Shown: in pieces, positions 63,390 to 64,000 of the stretch
Layout of the letters: every line of letters begins with the position of its first letter
How positions within the stretch are numbered: position 1 is the first letter of the stretch
From: Rhodoferax sp.
Lineage (GTDB): Bacteria > Pseudomonadota > Gammaproteobacteria > Burkholderiales > Burkholderiaceae_C
Direction of reading: 5' to 3'
DNA: 64,000 nucleotides
Assembly: GCF_018063565.1 (NCBI RefSeq)
Contig: NZ_JAGPBB010000001.1
Span: forward strand, 62,001 to 126,000
The notes under the pieces: model-generated
Database searches by the model: none
The model's input: only the letters and a program-made list of their open reading frames with translations
Told to the model about the DNA's origin: nothing
Position numbers and translations under genes: made by a program

Positions 63390-64000
63390 GTGAGTATTGG
63401 GAACGCAGACATTGAACGCATTGTCAAGGCGGTGGTGCAGTCAATGGATCGCAACACCACTGACAAGTCGCTAGTTGTGCCCGCCAGGCCAGCCAGCGCA
63501 ACACCCAGGATGGGCTTGGCGCCCAAGTTCAACGCAGCGCCATCGTCACCCTTGTCCATGGGTGTGTTTGCCTCGTTGGACGATGCAGTGGCTGAGGCAG
63601 ACATTGCCTACCGCCAGATGCGCAGCGTAGCCATGCGCAGCCGGGTCGTGGCTGCCATTCGCCAGGCCGGTGAAAAACACGCGCAGGAGTTGGCCGAGCT
63701 GGCGGTGGCCGAGACCGGCATGGGCCGCGTGGCCGACAAGTTTGTCAAAAATGTCTCGCAAGCGCTGCACACGCCGGGTGTGGAATGCCTGGTGCCCACT
63801 GTGCTGTCGGGCGACCATGGCCTGACCTTGATGGAAAACGCCGCCTGGGGTGTGGTGGCCTCGGTCACACCAAGCACCAATCCGGCGGCGACCATCATCA
63901 ACAACGCCATCAGCATGATTGCCGCTGGTAACACGGTGGTGTTTGCACCGCACCCTGCGGCCAAAGGGGTTTCGCAGCGCGCCGTGGCCCTGCTGAACGA
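63390..64000 (+). CDS. eutE: Acylating acetaldehyde dehydrogenase EutE, 5' part (runs off window)
   Basis: About 203 residues are visible, and the frame is open to the window edge. The N-terminal NADIERIVKAVVQSM is an amphipathic helix of the kind that targets EutE/PduP into microcompartments, followed by a flexible Pro/Ala linker. The aldehyde dehydrogenase fold starts at about 45, with ENAAWGVVASVTPSTNPAAT and NAISMIAAGNTVVFAPHP, which match EutE. The catalytic Cys lies beyond the window. EutE converts acetaldehyde, NAD and CoA to acetyl-CoA. I prefer the GTG at 63390 (AGGAG seven bases before) over the ATG at 63384, which has no spacing to the same site. Confidence 0.92.
   Translation, partial: MSIGNADIERIVKAVVQSMDRNTTDKSLVVPARPASATPRMGLAPKFNAAPSSPLSMGVFASLDDAVAEADIAYRQMRSVAMRSRVVAAIRQAGEKHAQELAELAVAETGMGRVADKFVKNVSQALHTPGVECLVPTVLSGDHGLTLMENAAWGVVASVTPSTNPAATIINNAISMIAAGNTVVFAPHPAAKGVSQRAVALLN

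Overview
The window is GC-rich, densely coded DNA from a Gram-negative, almost certainly a betaproteobacterium of the Burkholderiales, most likely Comamonadaceae (Rhodoferax-like). Supporting signs are the YajC start FISSAFAQ, the yajC-secD-secF trio, the LysM-dprA-smg group facing def-fmt, a DUF1631 protein, and a short interspersed repeat of a kind I associate with this family. The genus is inferred. I see no tRNA, rRNA, CRISPR array, transposase or phage gene.

Region 1 (1-23 kb) is mostly housekeeping: the 3' part of yhdP, a nitrilase-family amidase and mltA in an overlapping run, a CheV, an OmpA-like protein, a large indolepyruvate oxidoreductase, yajC-secD-secF, DUF1631, smg/dprA/LysM on the minus strand, def-fmt, azlCD and pgk. 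The pgk frame continues past the normal enzyme end into a histidine-phosphotransfer (HPt) domain, and a stand-alone receiver gene follows.

Region 2 (23-52.5 kb) is a large chemosensory island. In order it holds a receiver, a receptor with a C-terminal Cache domain, a CheZ-like protein, CheY, STAS, CheA, CheW, a receptor, a PAS protein overlapping a receptor, CheV, two more receptors, CheR, CheD and CheB. Facing these on the minus strand are a CHASE hybrid kinase and a CheB-CheR-PAS protein coupled to a GGDEF-EAL protein. cheA has one in-frame amber codon. Four receptors end in N-F-[K/R]-P-Y, a likely CheR/CheB tether. No flagellar gene is present.

Region 3 (52.5-58.5 kb) has a heptose-phosphate nucleotidyltransferase, a degenerate HD-GYP protein, a GNAT protein and a minus-strand nucleoside salvage operon, cdd-punA-deoC-deoA.

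Region 4 (59-64 kb) is the start of an ethanolamine-type bacterial microcompartment locus: eutR, eutS, eutP, eutQ, eutD, eutM, eutN and the 5' part of eutE, which runs off the window. No eutT lies between eutQ and eutD. DeoC next door releases acetaldehyde, the substrate of EutE, so the two neighbouring units may be metabolically linked.
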